Shown: positions 53,398 to 63,934, counted from the stretch's first letter. The stretch is DNA of 64,000 nt from Sphingosinicella ginsenosidimutans (GCF_007995055.1 NZ_VOQQ01000001.1:992001-1056000); one strand, 5' to 3'. Numbers and translations are program-made. The notes: a model not told the origin generated them from the sequence alone.

Positions 53398-54798
53398 TCA
53401 GTCGCGCAAAGGGGACCAGGATGGGTCCGATGCGCCCAAAGGTGTCGGCACGCGCCGCATCGCCATGCCGGTAATGTCGACCGACCAGATCTGGCCGTTG
53501 GCGCGGCTGAACATGATGACGCGGCCGTTCGGCGCCCAGGTCGGCCCCTCGTCGAGCGGCCCGCCGGTCAGAATCCGCTCGCCGCTGCCGTCGGGGTTCA
53601 TCACCCCGATCCGGAACGAGCCGACCTGGGTGAAGGCGATGAGATCGCCGCGTGGGCTCCAGACCGGCGTTCCGTAGCGGCCGCCGCCGAAGCTGATTCG
53701 ATGCTGGTTCGATCCGTCCGCGTTCATCACATAGAGTTGCTGGGTGCCCCCCCGGTCGCTTTCGAAGACGATCCTTCTTCCGTCGGGCGAAAAGGAGCCG
53801 CCGTCGTCGATGCCCGGCGAATTGGTCAGCCGCTGCGGAGTCCCACCGGACGAGGAGACCCGGTAGATGTCGGTATTGCCGTTCACCGACATCGAGAAGA
53901 TGATCGAATGGCCGTCCGGCGAGAAACGCGGCGCGAACGTCATGTAGGGCTGCGACACGAGCGGCCGGCTGCGGCCCGACCCGACGTCGTAGACATAGAC
54001 GCGCGGCTGGTTGTTCTCGTAGCTCATATAGGCGACGGTCTGCTGGTTCGGCGCGAAGCGCGGGGTCAGCACGGTCGCCTGGCCGTTGGTCAGGAAACGG
54101 TGGTTCGCCCCGTCCTGGTCCATGATCGCGAGCCGCTTGATCCGGTGCCGCGCCGGTCCTGTTTCCGACACGTAGATGACCCGGGTATCGAAATAGGGAC
54201 CTTCGCCGGTCAGCCGCGTGTAGATCGTGTCCGAACATTTGTGCGCGGCGCGGCGCCACTGGGCCGGCTGGACGACGAATCCCTGACGGGCGAGCTCGCT
54301 GTGCGAGGCGACGTCGTAGAGGTAGCAGCCGACGGTCAGCGTGCCGTCGCCATTCGCCTGGACGAATCCCTGGACAAGCGCCTGGGCGCCGGTTGCACCG
54401 AAAGCGCCGAAATCGGGCGCGGTCACCTGGGCGAAGGCGACGTTCGGCAGCCCCTGCGGCCCGATCGGCGAAAACAGGCCGGAATTGCGCAGGTTGTTGG
54501 CGATGATGTCCGACACCTGGTGGCCGAGTTCGGCGGTGTTGCCCGCCGCGGTGCCGGTCGCCGCCGGGGTCGGCATGTAGGGGATGGCGATCGGCATCGG
54601 CGCGCGACGGCCCCCGGTCACATCGACGACGAGCTGGCCGGAATCATCCCCCGCCTGGGCGGGCTGCTGCTGGCCGGGCGGCGGCGCCTGGACGGCCGGG
54701 GCCGGCGGCCGGGGTGTCTGGCTCGAAGCAACGACGCCAACGAGGGCGGTCGCGGCGGCGGCGATGGTCAGGGCGATACGCACGTTTCTCATCCTCAT
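53398..54798 (-). CDS. tolB: Tol-Pal system protein TolB
   Basis: A 466-residue periplasmic protein: signal peptide, a Pro-rich segment, an N-terminal alpha/beta domain (IANNLRNSGLFSPI) and a six-bladed WD40-like beta-propeller with repeats such as TPRFAPNQQTVAYMS, APRFSPDGHSIIFS and DGGSFSPDGRRIVF. It works with Pal and TolA in outer-membrane constriction at division. The N-terminal Pro-rich linker (APAVQAPPPGQQQP) is longer than in enterics. Its ATG overlaps the tolA stop by four bases. Confidence 0.95.
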   Translation of the reverse strand: MRMRNVRIALTIAAAATALVGVVASSQTPRPPAPAVQAPPPGQQQPAQAGDDSGQLVVDVTGGRRAPMPIAIPYMPTPAATGTAAGNTAELGHQVSDIIANNLRNSGLFSPIGPQGLPNVAFAQVTAPDFGAFGATGAQALVQGFVQANGDGTLTVGCYLYDVASHSELARQGFVVQPAQWRRAAHKCSDTIYTRLTGEGPYFDTRVIYVSETGPARHRIKRLAIMDQDGANHRFLTNGQATVLTPRFAPNQQTVAYMSYENNQPRVYVYDVGSGRSRPLVSQPYMTFAPRFSPDGHSIIFSMSVNGNTDIYRVSSSGGTPQRLTNSPGIDDGGSFSPDGRRIVFESDRGGTQQLYVMNADGSNQHRISFGGGRYGTPVWSPRGDLIAFTQVGSFRIGVMNPDGSGERILTGGPLDEGPTWAPNGRVIMFSRANGQIWSVDITGMAMRRVPTPLGASDPSWSPLRD

Positions 54799-55619
54799 CC
54801 CGGAAGGCTGTAGTTCATGGTGAAGTTCGCCCAGCCGCGCGGAACGTCATAGAGCTCCTGCGGAAGGCCGCGCAGCGGCGAACAGCCGACGAAGGTGGCG
54901 ATGGCGAGATCGGCGACACGGGCGGCATAGCGGCGGTTCTCGTCGTCGATCCCGGTCTGCCCCGTCACGCGCGGCCGCGCGGCGAGCGATCCGTCGCGGT
55001 TGAGCCGGAGGTTGATCGTCGTGCGGATGCGCTCGGCGCCAGGGCCCGGATTGACCTGCTGGTCGGCGCAGGGCTGGACCTGGCGCGCGATCGCCGAAGC
55101 GATGCTCGCCGCCGCCTGCGCGCTCATCGTCGCGGCCTGCTGACGATTGTCGCGCGATGGCGAGGGATCGCGGCCGATTCCGCGCAGCAGATCGGGGCCG
55201 AGCAGCGAGCGCCGGGTCTGTTGCGCGCTGCCCTCGGTGCCGGGACGGGTCCGCGGCGGGGTTTCCTGGGGGCGCGGCGGGGACGGCCGGGTTTCGGCGG
55301 GCTGCGGCCGAGCACGCTCGGGGCTCGGCGCGACATCGGCCTGGCGCGGCGCGGGGGGCGCCGGCGCCGGCGTCGGCGCGGGCGTCGGAGCGGCACTTTC
55401 GGTCGGGCCGGTTTCGGGCGCGCGCCCCTGTTCGGGCGGCGCTGGCGCCGGCGACGGTGCGGCGGATTGGAGCGCGACGCGATCGACGAACGACACCTCG
55501 ATCGAATCAGCGGGGGGCGGCGGCAGCGCGGCGCGGGCGAGCGCGAGCGACAGCACCGCGAGAAGCGCAAGATGCGCCGCCAGCGATATGCCGAAGCCCG
55601 TCTTTTCCGCGCGATCCAT
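54795..55619 (-). CDS. tolA: TolA-like cell envelope protein
   Basis: A 274-residue protein with an N-terminal membrane anchor (GISLAAHLALLAVLSLALA), a Pro/Ala/Arg-rich spacer instead of the long Lys/Ala helix of enteric TolA, and a C-terminal domain (PCADQQVNPGPGAERIRTTI, then LRLNRDGSLAARPRVTGQTG) related to TonB. It links TolQR to TolB and Pal. The short, Pro-rich spacer is usual in this group. It overlaps tolR by one base. Confidence 0.92.
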   Translation of the reverse strand: MDRAEKTGFGISLAAHLALLAVLSLALARAALPPPPADSIEVSFVDRVALQSAAPSPAPAPPEQGRAPETGPTESAAPTPAPTPAPAPPAPRQADVAPSPERARPQPAETRPSPPRPQETPPRTRPGTEGSAQQTRRSLLGPDLLRGIGRDPSPSRDNRQQAATMSAQAAASIASAIARQVQPCADQQVNPGPGAERIRTTINLRLNRDGSLAARPRVTGQTGIDDENRRYAARVADLAIATFVGCSPLRGLPQELYDVPRGWANFTMNYSLPG

Positions 55620-56061
55620 CAGCGCGCCTCGCCCTGCGGGTTGCCGACCAGAGCCATGCGGCGAAGGCCGGCATGGTTGATCTCGCCCATCACCTCCATC
55701 ACCCGGCCGTAATCGAGGCCGCTGTCGGCGCGCAGATAGATACGCGGGCCGCCCTCGTCGTTCGATCCGGAGGCGATCGCCTGGAGCCGTGGACCGAGCG
55801 CCCCTTCCGGCACCCGAGTGTTGTCGATGAAAATCGCGCCGGTGCGGTCGATCGAGATCGACACCGGCCGCTGGTCCTGGTCGAGCGCGGCCGCCTTGGT
55901 CTTGGGCAGATCGACCTGGACGCCGGCGGTGAGCAGCGGCGCCGTCACCATGAAGATGATGAGCAGCACGAGCATCACGTCGACCATCGGCGTGACGTTG
56001 ATCTCCGCCATCGGCGCCCTGCGGCCGCGGCGGCCGGCGCCCTTGATCGGCCCCATCGCCA

Positions 56062-56062
<1 letters not shown>
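55619..56062 (-). CDS. tolR: Tol-Pal system protein TolR
   Basis: A 147-residue ExbD/TolR protein with a single membrane segment (VDVMLVLLIIFMVTAPLL) containing the proton-channel Asp (MVDVMLV), and a periplasmic beta domain (VPEGALGPRLQAIASG). It overlaps tolQ and tolA by one base each. Confidence 0.95.
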
Positions 56063-56747
<685 letters not shown>

Positions 56748-56751
<4 letters not shown>

Positions 56752-57203
56752 TCAGCTTCCCCTTTCAAACGCTCGAACCGTTCGATCCAATCGCGCGGCT
56801 GGCGCTTCGGCCGCCCGTCCAGCGACAGGAAGGCGGCCGTGACCGATGCTTCGGCCACAATCTCCGGCCCGCGCATGACTCGCTGATGAATGAGGGCGCT
56901 CGCGGCGCGGACCTCCTTCAGTTCGCTGAGGATGACGAGTTCGTCGTCCAGCCTTGCCGGCGTGCGGTAGCGGATCTGCACCTCGGCGACGGCATAGACT
57001 CCCTCGCCCGCCTTGATCGCGGCCCGCTGATCGATCCCCGCGGCGCGCAGCATGTCCGATCGCGCGCGCTCCATGAACTTGAGGTAATTGGCATAATAGA
57101 CGATGCCGGCGACGTCCGTATCCTCGAAATAGACGCGCAGCGCGAAATGATGGGTCCTGCCCACGAAAGCGCCCGCATAGGCTTTGTCGATCGCGTCACC
57201 CAC
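56748..57203 (-). CDS. ybgC: Tol-Pal associated acyl-CoA thioesterase
   Basis: A 151-residue hotdog-fold thioesterase. The catalytic segment VYFEDTDVAGIVYYANYLKF carries the active-site Asp. It hydrolyses short- or long-chain acyl-CoA and is the first gene of the Tol-Pal operon, as in many proteobacteria. Confidence 0.93.
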
Positions 57204-57321
57204 AGCCCGTCGCGCTTAACCGTGGCGGGCAGGCCGGCCAAGCCCCCGCATCGGCCGCGGGACGAATCGAGGCGATTTCGCGTCGACATCCTTCGCGTCC
57301 GGGCGCGGCACGCCTTGACCT

Positions 57322-57351
57322 GAGGGGGGAGCGGGCGCTCCGCCTCCCCTC
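57322..57351 (-). terminator. Hairpin downstream of the DUF3089 gene
   Basis: Outer arms GAGGGG (57322-57327) and CCCCTC (57346-57351) and inner GGAGCG/CGCTCC form a GC-rich hairpin, 8 bases after the DUF3089 stop codon. No T-run follows. Confidence 0.5.
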
Positions 57352-57358
57352 GCCGCCG

Positions 57359-58507
57359 TCACCGATTGGCCGCGAGGAACGCTGCGCTCTGCGCCGCGAC
57401 CGCCCGGACGAGATCGCCCTGCGCCTCGCTGACGTCGACCAGGTGGATGCCCCAGCCGGGGAGCGGCACGTCGCCGGGGATATTATCGGTCCGCGCGTCG
57501 TTCGGGTCGGCGTTCACGCTGATGGCGAAATAGCCGATCCTGCCGTCATGCCGGCACTGGCCGGAGACGAGCCCCTGGGTGTGGAGGAAAGTCGCGGGCG
57601 GCGCCCCGGTGGTCGACCAGGTGATCCCGGGCGAGCCGGCGGGCGTCGCGATCCAGTAGCTGTCGAGCGGCGCGGCGGCATCGCTGCCGAGCGCGGCGGG
57701 ATTGGTGCAGCCGACCGTCCAGCCGTCACGGCTGGCATAGGAGAACAGGCCCGGCCCGGTCGGCGGCGCTTCGGCGCGGAAGGATTGATAGGTGATGACG
57801 CAGCCCGTCTGGCCGGCGCGCGTGCACAGCGGCGTGTGCTGGAAGGTGCCGCCGACGTCGCGGCCTTCCGGCACCTCGACATTGAAGCCGAGGAGGACCG
57901 CCGAGACCATGCGCCGCGCGAGCGGGCGTCCCTCGATCTCGCGCTGGATCAGCGTGATGCCGTGGATCGAGCCCTGGCTGTGGCCGACGATCACGAACGG
58001 CCGGCCCCGATTGTAATGATCGAGATAGTAGCGAAAGGCGGCGGCGACGTCGGCATAGGCCATTCCGAGGATCGGGGCCGGGTCCTGACCTTGCATCATC
58101 GCGGGGATGCTTCCCATCGTCGCCTGACGATAGAGCGGCGCATAGGGTTTGCACACGCTTGCGAAGCGGGCGAACTGGACCATGGCCGCCGCCATTTCCT
58201 CCCGGCCCGGGATCATGTCGCTGTTCAGGCCCGGGTCGCGCGAGACCGTGGGATAGATGTAGAAGCAGTCGATCGGCGGATCGGCCGCCGGCGCGTCCTG
58301 ATGCACCGGCCCATAGCCGTCGGGGTTGAGATCGGCGGTGGCGAGCGGTCGATCGCAGGAATCGCCGTCGCGGCCGGGCAGGCAGAGCCACGCCGCCTGA
58401 TCGGAATAATCGGGCGCCGCGGCGGCCGCCGCCTCCTGCGCCGGAGCAGGCGCCGCGGCGAGCGCGAACGCGGCAGCGATCACGGGGGCGAGGGCGAGAG
58501 ATTTCAT
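57359..58507 (-). CDS. DUF3089-family exported hydrolase-like protein
   Basis: A 382-residue exported protein with a signal peptide (SLALAPVIAAAFALAAAPAPAQ). DUF3089 proteins are alpha/beta-hydrolase-like; the nucleophile elbow VGHSQGSIHG is intact, with DCFYIYPT near residue 80. Substrate unknown. ATG 58507 has AAGGAG six bases upstream; an upstream ATG at 58522 would overlap the ruvB stop (ATGA). It follows ruvB closely and may be co-transcribed with ruvCAB. Confidence 0.87.
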   Translation of the reverse strand: MKSLALAPVIAAAFALAAAPAPAQEAAAAAAPDYSDQAAWLCLPGRDGDSCDRPLATADLNPDGYGPVHQDAPAADPPIDCFYIYPTVSRDPGLNSDMIPGREEMAAAMVQFARFASVCKPYAPLYRQATMGSIPAMMQGQDPAPILGMAYADVAAAFRYYLDHYNRGRPFVIVGHSQGSIHGITLIQREIEGRPLARRMVSAVLLGFNVEVPEGRDVGGTFQHTPLCTRAGQTGCVITYQSFRAEAPPTGPGLFSYASRDGWTVGCTNPAALGSDAAAPLDSYWIATPAGSPGITWSTTGAPPATFLHTQGLVSGQCRHDGRIGYFAISVNADPNDARTDNIPGDVPLPGWGIHLVDVSEAQGDLVRAVAAQSAAFLAANR

Positions 58508-58518
58508 GCGGCGCTCCT

Positions 58519-59544
58519 TCATTTGCCGTCGAACAGGCCGGCCTGGCCTTTCGGTTGCGGCAGGCCGAGATGCGTCCAGCCCGGCCCGTTGAGGCAGCGG
58601 CCGCGCGCGGTGCGGGCGATGAGGCCCAATTGGATGAGATAAGGCTCGATCACTTCCTCGATCGTGTCGCGCGGCTCGGAAAGGCCTGCGGCGAGCGTTT
58701 CGACGCCGACCGGGCCGCCGCGATAGATGTCGGCGATCATGTGGAGATAGCGCCGGTCCATCGCGTCGAGGCCGAGATGATCGACCTCCATGCGGTTGAG
58801 CGCCGCATCGGCGATCTTCGCGTCGACCTCCGCATCCCCCGCCGCCTGCGCGAAATCGCGCACCCGGCGCAGCAGCCGCCCGGCGATACGCGGCGTGCCG
58901 CGCGAGCGGCGCGCGACCTCGCGGGCGCCGTCTTGCGTGAGCGTCAGGCCGAGCAAACGGGCGGCGCGGCGGACGACCTGCTCAAGCTCCTCCACCGCAT
59001 AGAATTGCAACCGCACCGGGATGCCGAACCGGTCGCGCAGCGGCGTGGTGATCAGCCCCTGCCGCGTCGTCGCGCCGACCAGGGTGAATTTTGGCAGATC
59101 GATCCGCACCGAGCGCGCCGACGGCCCCTCGCCGATCATCAGGTCGAGGACGCGGTCCTCCATCGCAGGATAGAGAATCTCCTCCACCGCCGGCTGGAGC
59201 CGGTGGATCTCGTCGATGAACAGGACGTCGCCGTCCTCGAGATTGGTGAGCAGGGCGGCGAGATCGCCCGACTTGGCGATGACCGGCCCGGACGTGGCGC
59301 GAAAGCCGACGCCGAGCTCGCGCGCGACGATCTGCGCCAGCGTCGTCTTGCCAAGCCCCGGCGGCCCGAAGAACAGCACATGATCGAGCGCATCGCCCCG
59401 CGCCTTGGCGGCGGCGATGAACACCCGCAAATTCTCCCGCGCCGCCTGTTGGCCCACGAATTCGTCGAGCGACTTGGGGCGCAGGGCGGCGTCGAGATCC
59501 TCGGGGCGGCGCTCCGGGGTGGTGAGGCGGTCAGGGTCGGTCAT
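58519..59544 (-). CDS. ruvB: Holliday junction branch migration ATPase RuvB
   Basis: A 341-residue AAA+ protein. Walker A is [12 protein letters not shown], Walker [12 protein letters not shown], with an arginine finger region [17 protein letters not shown] and a C-terminal winged helix ([16 protein letters not shown]). It drives branch migration with RuvA and RuvC. It lies 61 bases after ruvA; a half copy of a repeat (59568-59589) fills part of the gap. Confidence 0.96.
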   Translation of the reverse strand: MTDPDRLTTPERRPEDLDAALRPKSLDEFVGQQAARENLRVFIAAAKARGDALDHVLFFGPPGLGKTTLAQIVARELGVGFRATSGPVIAKSGDLAALLTNLEDGDVLFIDEIHRLQPAVEEILYPAMEDRVLDLMIGEGPSARSVRIDLPKFTLVGATTRQGLITTPLRDRFGIPVRLQFYAVEELEQVVRRAARLLGLTLTQDGAREVARRSRGTPRIAGRLLRRVRDFAQAAGDAEVDAKIADAALNRMEVDHLGLDAMDRRYLHMIADIYRGGPVGVETLAAGLSEPRDTIEEVIEPYLIQLGLIARTARGRCLNGPGWTHLGLPQPKGQAGLFDGK

Positions 59545-59567
59545 GCCGCGCGGAGCCTAGCCCCAGC

Positions 59568-59589
59568 CGTCACACCCGCGAAAGCGGGA
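59568..59589. repeat. Half copy of the CGTCA-CCCGCGAAAGCGGG repeat
   Basis: CGTCACACCCGCGAAAGCGG in the ruvB-ruvA gap matches one arm of the repeat at 17385-17471, with a CCCGC/GCGGG hairpin of its own. Confidence 0.65.
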
Positions 59590-59605
59590 AGGTCGGGGAG
59601 GGAAG

Positions 59606-60205
59606 TCATTTCGCGGCCTTTTTTAGCGCCAGCCGCACCAGCGCATCCAGCGTGGCTTCCGGCCCAAGCTCCGCCTCGGCCTTCGCCACAGCCGCTGCCG
59701 CTTCGGCGGGGCGGAAGCCGAGATTGGCGAGGGCGGAAATGGCGTCCTGGGCCTTGCCGCCCGCCGGGGCAGGCGCGGCCGTGCCGGCGGGGCCGAGGGC
59801 GACGCTGCCGGCCTTGTCCTTCAGCTCGTTGACGATGCGCTGCGCGAGCTTGGGGCCGACGCCCTGGGCGCGGGCGATCATCGCATGGTCGCCGCTTGCC
59901 ACCGCGCGGTGGACCTCGTCGGCGGACAGGGCGGAGAGGATGGCCAGCGCCACGCGGGCCCCGACGCCCTGGACCGACACGAGCAGCCGGAACCAGTCGC
60001 GCTCCTCGGCCGAGGCGAAGCCGACCAGGCGAATGAAATCCTCGCCGACCAGCATTTCGGTGTGGAGCACCACCTCGTCCCCGATCGCGCCGAGGCCGGA
60101 AAGGGTGCGGGTGGAGGCGGAGACGAGGTAGCCGACGCCGTTCACGTCGATCACCGCATGATCGGCGCCAAACTCCGTCAATGTTCCCCGCAGCCTCGCG
60201 ATCAT
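59606..60205 (-). CDS. ruvA: Holliday junction branch migration protein RuvA
   Basis: A 199-residue protein with the N-terminal OB-fold ([20 protein letters not shown]), a helix-hairpin-helix region ([32 protein letters not shown]) and a C-terminal domain that contacts RuvB. An Ala/Pro linker separates the last domain. It binds four-way junctions. Confidence 0.95.
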   Translation of the reverse strand: MIARLRGTLTEFGADHAVIDVNGVGYLVSASTRTLSGLGAIGDEVVLHTEMLVGEDFIRLVGFASAEERDWFRLLVSVQGVGARVALAILSALSADEVHRAVASGDHAMIARAQGVGPKLAQRIVNELKDKAGSVALGPAGTAAPAPAGGKAQDAISALANLGFRPAEAAAAVAKAEAELGPEATLDALVRLALKKAAK

Positions 60206-60229
60206 GTTTGCTGCCTACCCGGTCCAGCT

Positions 60230-60313
60230 CGTCATTGCGAGCGCGGCGAAGCAATCCAGTGCAGCATCCGAGTCCCGCTGGATTGCTTCGTCGCTATGCT
60301 CCTCGCAATGACG
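60230..60313. repeat. Full inverted repeat (CGTCATTGCGAG...CTCGCAATGACG) between ruvA and ruvC
   Basis: Outer arms CGTCATTGCGAG (60230-60241) and CTCGCAATGACG (60302-60313) and inner arms CGAAGCAATCCAG (60247-60259) and CTGGATTGCTTCG (60278-60290) make an almost perfect 84-base inverted repeat. A half copy is at 7450-7468. This is a widely seen type of non-coding element in bacteria; no ORF lies in it. Confidence 0.85.
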
Positions 60314-60319
60314 GGGGCA

Positions 60320-60808
60320 TCACCTCACCCTTCGCGCGCTGGCGAGATGGTGCGCATGGGTGATCGCGACGGCCAGCGCATCCGCCGCGTCGGCGCCGGC
60401 GATCTTCGCCGAGGGCAAGAGCCGCTGGACCATTGCGTGGACCTGCGCCTTGTCCGCGCCGCCGGTGCCGACCACCGCCTTCTTGACCAGCCGCGGTGCA
60501 TATTCGCCGACCGCGATCCCCTGCCGCGCGGCGACCAGCAGGACCACGCCCCGCGCCTGGCCGAGCTTCAGCGTCGATTGCGGATTGTCGTTGAGGAACA
60601 CCTCCTCGACCGCGGCCTCGGTCGGCCCGTGCGCCGCGATCACGGCCGCCAGCGCCTCCTCCAGCCGCACCAGCCGCGCCGGCAGCGGCTGCTTCGCATC
60701 GGTTCGCACCTGGCCGTTGGCGACATGCGAAAGCCGGTTGCCGTCGGCCGCGATCACCCCCCAGCCTGTGCAGGCAAGACCGGGATCGAGGCCGATGACG
60801 ACATCCAT
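60320..60808 (-). CDS. ruvC: Crossover junction endonuclease RuvC
   Basis: A 162-residue RNase H-fold resolvase. Catalytic acidic residues are Asp 8 ([14 protein letters not shown]), a Glu in [13 protein letters not shown] and Asp in [12 protein letters not shown]. It cuts Holliday junctions. The start ATG 60806-60808 shares its first base with the DUF559 stop codon, so the two are coupled; an 84-base repeat separates it from ruvA. Confidence 0.95.
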   Translation of the reverse strand: MDVVIGLDPGLACTGWGVIAADGNRLSHVANGQVRTDAKQPLPARLVRLEEALAAVIAAHGPTEAAVEEVFLNDNPQSTLKLGQARGVVLLVAARQGIAVGEYAPRLVKKAVVGTGGADKAQVHAMVQRLLPSAKIAGADAADALAVAITHAHHLASARRVR

Positions 60809-61212
60809 TAGCCCCTCCCCTTCAGGGGAGGGGTTGGGGTGGGGTATGTCGAAGCGCCCCAGCACCGATCGGGAAGATCTTCGAGAGTCTGGCGGATGAC
60901 AGTCAGTACGCCGTCGACATTGCTCATCACGTCGCGATTGGAACAGCGGATCGTTGGGAACCCACGGGCCGCAAGCATGGCGTCTCGCCTGGCGTCCGCC
61001 TCTGCGATATGGGTCTCGCCATCCACTTCCACGATCAGCCCTTTCGCGGGGCAGAAGAAGTCGGCGACAAAGGGTGGGATCGCTGCCTGACGCCGGAACT
61101 TGAAGCCGCCGAGCTGCGAGCCCGAAAGATGCCGCCAAAGTCGCTTTTCAGGCTCGGTCGGTTCCCGACGCATGGATCGAGCATGTTCTCCAAGCTTCGG
61201 GTCGGCCCGCAC
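60808..61212 (-). CDS. DUF559 endonuclease-like protein
   Basis: A 134-residue protein of the DUF559 (very-short-patch-repair-like, PD-(D/E)XK) group: [38 protein letters not shown] (with the Asp-x-Glu/Lys-like core) and ARGFPTIRC. The last 16 residues include [12 protein letters not shown], which are encoded by the palindromic repeat at 60812-60833, so the native end of the protein has been replaced or extended. Start GTG 61212 is likely; ATG 61173 is an alternative. It sits between yebC and ruvC. Confidence 0.82.
   Translation of the reverse strand: MRADPKLGEHARSMRREPTEPEKRLWRHLSGSQLGGFKFRRQAAIPPFVADFFCPAKGLIVEVDGETHIAEADARRDAMLAARGFPTIRCSNRDVMSNVDGVLTVIRQTLEDLPDRCWGASTYPTPTPPLKGRG
60812..60833. 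repeat. Palindromic repeat at the end of the DUF559 gene
   Basis: Arms CCCCTCCCC and GGGGAGGGG around TTCA; it begins 4 bases beyond the ruvC ATG and is translated as the last codons of the DUF559 gene. Confidence 0.8.
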
Positions 61213-61231
61213 GTTGTCCCCACCCCTTGAT

Positions 61232-61253
61232 CCCCCCCCCTAAAGGGGAGGGG
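61232..61253. repeat. Palindromic repeat upstream of the DUF559 gene
   Basis: A C-run, TAAA and GGGGAGGGG form a copy of the same family, with an uninterrupted run of nine C, between the yebC stop and the DUF559 start. Confidence 0.65.
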
Positions 61254-61264
61254 TCCGATCCTCG

Positions 61265-62008
61265 CTAACCCAGCTTCTCCATCACCTCGTCGGGCACTTC
61301 GTAATTGCCCCACACGGTCTGGACGTCGTCATCTTCCTCAAGCGCGTCGACGAGCTTCAGGAGCTGCTGCGCGTCGTCCTCGCCGACGGTGACCGAGGTT
61401 TGCGGCCGCCAGGCGAGCTTCACCGCCTCGGCTTCGCCGAGCGCGCTCTCGAGCGCGCGCGAGACGCTGTGGAGATCGTCGATCGTCGTCCAGACGCGGT
61501 GCCCGTCCTCGTCGGATTCGACATCCTCGGCCCCCGCGTCGATCGCCGCCTCCAGCACCTTGTCGGCATCGCCGACGCTTGCCGGATATTCGATCAGTCC
61601 AAGCCGGTCGAAGCCGTGCGTCACCGATCCCGAGGCGCCCAGATTGCCGCCATTCTTCGAGAAAGCGGTGCGGACATTGGTCGCGGTTCGGTTGCGATTG
61701 TCGGTGAGCGCATCGACGACGATCGAGACACCGCCCGGCCCAAAGCCTTCGTAGCGGATTTCCTCGTAATTCTCGGCTTCGCCGCCTGACGCCTTGTCGA
61801 TCGCGCGCTGGATATTGTCCTTGGGCATCGACTGCGCCCGCGCGGCGAGCACAGCGGCCCTGAGGCGCGGGTTCGCATCGGGATCGGGCAGCCCGGCCTT
61901 GGCCGCGACCGTGATCTCACGCGAGAGCTTGGAGAACATCGCCGAGCGCTTCTTGTCCTGCGCGCCCTTGCGATACATGATGTTCTTGAATTTGCTGTGG
62001 CCGGCCAT
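61265..62008 (-). CDS. yebC: YebC/PmpR-family protein
   Basis: A 247-residue protein starting [20 protein letters not shown], with [20 protein letters not shown] and [15 protein letters not shown], the family signature. YebC proteins were described as transcription regulators and more recently linked to translation of proline stretches. In many genomes yebC precedes ruvC, as here, with the DUF559 gene inserted. Confidence 0.95.
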   Translation of the reverse strand: MAGHSKFKNIMYRKGAQDKKRSAMFSKLSREITVAAKAGLPDPDANPRLRAAVLAARAQSMPKDNIQRAIDKASGGEAENYEEIRYEGFGPGGVSIVVDALTDNRNRTATNVRTAFSKNGGNLGASGSVTHGFDRLGLIEYPASVGDADKVLEAAIDAGAEDVESDEDGHRVWTTIDDLHSVSRALESALGEAEAVKLAWRPQTSVTVGEDDAQQLLKLVDALEEDDDVQTVWGNYEVPDEVMEKLG

Positions 62009-62035
62009 CGGCTCACCCTTTCACATTCCTGGGGC

Positions 62036-62290
62036 TCAGGCGAGCCCGAGCGCTGCCTTGTAGGTATCGAGAAGCGCCTCGGATTCCTCGCGGACGTGCT
62101 TTTCCATCTTGCGAAGCCGCACCACCGTGCGCATCGTCTTGGGATCATAGCCGCGCGCCTTGGCTTCGGCATAGACGTCCTTGATGTCGTCCTGCATCGC
62201 CTTCTTCTCTTCCTCGAGCCGCTCGATCCGCTCGATCAGCAGCCGCAATTCGTCGGCCGCAATGCTTCCTTCCGCCAAGTGACGCTCCAT
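62036..62290 (-). CDS. gapR: GapR-family DNA-binding protein (DUF2312)
   Basis: An 84-residue helical protein, ATG 62288-62290: [40 protein letters not shown], then [13 protein letters not shown]. This is the DUF2312 family; Caulobacter GapR binds overtwisted A/T-rich DNA and aids replication. The frame is open far upstream but only as the antisense of pyk. It diverges from pyk (69 bases apart) and lies 27 bases before yebC. Confidence 0.92.
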   Translation of the reverse strand: MERHLAEGSIAADELRLLIERIERLEEEKKAMQDDIKDVYAEAKARGYDPKTMRTVVRLRKMEKHVREESEALLDTYKAALGLA

Positions 62291-62359
62291 CGGATTCGTG
62301 GTTGAGCGCACGCCCCTACGGTTTGGGGCCGCCGGGCTCAAGCGCCTTGCACTGTCACT

Positions 62360-63859
62360 ATGAGCGGCTATGCCTTCGCCATGCCGCGAAAAGAGCCCAG
62401 CCACGCCCCTTATTCCCCGCGCTCCCGCAAGGTGCGCATCCTCGCGACGCTTGGGCCGGCGAGCGACACGCCGGAGATGATCCGCGCGCTCGCCGAGGCG
62501 GGGGCCGATGCCTTCCGCATCAACATGAGCCACGGCAATCATGACGATCACCGGCGAAGGATCGCCGCGATCCGGCGGCTGGAGACGGAAACCGGCCGGC
62601 CGACGACGATCCTGGCCGATCTGCAGGGGCCCAAGCTGCGCGTCGGCCGCTTCAAGGACGACAAGGCCGAGCTCAGGAACGGCCAGCGGTTCGTTTTCGA
62701 TCGCCGCAAGGAGCCGGGCGACGCGACAAGGGTCGCACTGCCGCACAAGGAGATTTTCGAGGCGGTGCGGGCGGGCGCGCGCCTGCTGGTCGACGACGGC
62801 AAGCTGGTCCTTCGCGTCACCGCGCATGATGCGGAGACGATCGAGACCGAGGTCGAGGTCGGCGGCACGATCTCGAACAACAAGGGGCTGAACCTCCCCG
62901 ATGTGGTGCTCCCGCTGGCGGCGCTGACCGACAAGGACCGGGCCGATCTCACGTTCGCGCTCGAAGAGGGGGTGGATTGGATTGCGCTGTCCTTCGTCCA
63001 GCGGCCCGAGGACGTGGCCGAGGCGCGACGGCTGATCGGCGGCAAGGCGGCGCTGCTCGCCAAGATCGAGAAGCCGTCGGCGATCGACCGGCTCGAGGGG
63101 ATATTGGAGCTTGCCGACGCGGTGATGGTGGCGCGCGGCGATCTTGGCGTCGAGCTGCCGCCCGAGGCGGTGCCGCCGCTCCAGAAGCGGATCGTCGAGG
63201 CGGCGCGGCGGCTGGGCCGCCCGGTCGTCGTCGCCACCCAGATGCTCGAATCGATGATCACCGCCCCGTCGCCGACCCGGGCGGAGGTGTCGGACGTCGC
63301 GACCGCGGTCTATGACGGCGCCGACGCGATCATGCTGTCCGCCGAAAGCGCGTCCGGCCGGTTCCCGCGCGAGGCGGTGGCGATGATGAACCGGATCGCG
63401 ACCAGCGCCGAATCCGATCCAACCCACTATGCCCGCGTCCATTTCACCGAGACCCTGCCCGACGCCACCACGAACGACGCGATCGCGCGGGCGGCGAGCG
63501 AAATGGCGCGCACCATCACCGCATCGGCCATCGTCTGCTTCACCAGTTCGGGATCGACTGCCCGGCGGGTGGCGCGCGAGCGGCCGATCGTGCCGCTGCT
63601 GGTGCTCACCCCGTCGATGCGAACCGCGCGTCAGCTCGGCCTTTTGTGGGGCGCCCATGCCGTGCGCACCCGCGACGTCCACAGTTTCGAGGAGATGGTC
63701 GGCAAATCCAAGCGAATGGCGCTGCGCCACGCGATCGCGAAGGGTGGCGACCGGCTGATCGTCACCGCCGGCGTCCCCTTCGGCGTGCCCGGATCGACCA
63801 ATGTGGTGCATGTCGCCCGCCTGATCGGCGACGAGCTCGATCGGCACAGGGCAAGCTGA
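62360..63859 (+). CDS. pyk: Pyruvate kinase
   Basis: A 499-residue glycolytic enzyme. Marks: [20 protein letters not shown] at the start, [27 protein letters not shown] with the catalytic Lys, [12 protein letters not shown] and [13 protein letters not shown], then the C-terminal regulatory domain. It makes pyruvate and ATP from phosphoenolpyruvate. ATG 62360 is used; ATG 62381 would remove seven residues. Confidence 0.95.
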   Translation: MSGYAFAMPRKEPSHAPYSPRSRKVRILATLGPASDTPEMIRALAEAGADAFRINMSHGNHDDHRRRIAAIRRLETETGRPTTILADLQGPKLRVGRFKDDKAELRNGQRFVFDRRKEPGDATRVALPHKEIFEAVRAGARLLVDDGKLVLRVTAHDAETIETEVEVGGTISNNKGLNLPDVVLPLAALTDKDRADLTFALEEGVDWIALSFVQRPEDVAEARRLIGGKAALLAKIEKPSAIDRLEGILELADAVMVARGDLGVELPPEAVPPLQKRIVEAARRLGRPVVVATQMLESMITAPSPTRAEVSDVATAVYDGADAIMLSAESASGRFPREAVAMMNRIATSAESDPTHYARVHFTETLPDATTNDAIARAASEMARTITASAIVCFTSSGSTARRVARERPIVPLLVLTPSMRTARQLGLLWGAHAVRTRDVHSFEEMVGKSKRMALRHAIAKGGDRLIVTAGVPFGVPGSTNVVHVARLIGDELDRHRAS

Positions 63860-63890
63860 AAGCGCGCCCGCCACATCGGCGCGCGCGCTT
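63860..63890. terminator. Hairpin between pyk and rpmJ
   Basis: Arms AAGCGCGC (63860-63867) and GCGCGCTT (63883-63890) around a 15-base loop, beginning at the pyk stop codon. A second small hairpin (ACCGGC/GCCGG) follows at about 63914-63931. No T-run. Either could end pyk or rpmJ, which converge. Confidence 0.45.
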
Positions 63891-63934
63891 CGTGATATCG
63901 CATTCGCTGGGAACCGGCGCGAGCCGGCCGGTCG

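Noticed and set aside
62291..63874. A 612-codon minus-strand frame running through pyk into gapR
   Set aside because: Only the last 84 codons are a recognised protein (DUF2312); the rest is antisense to pyruvate kinase.
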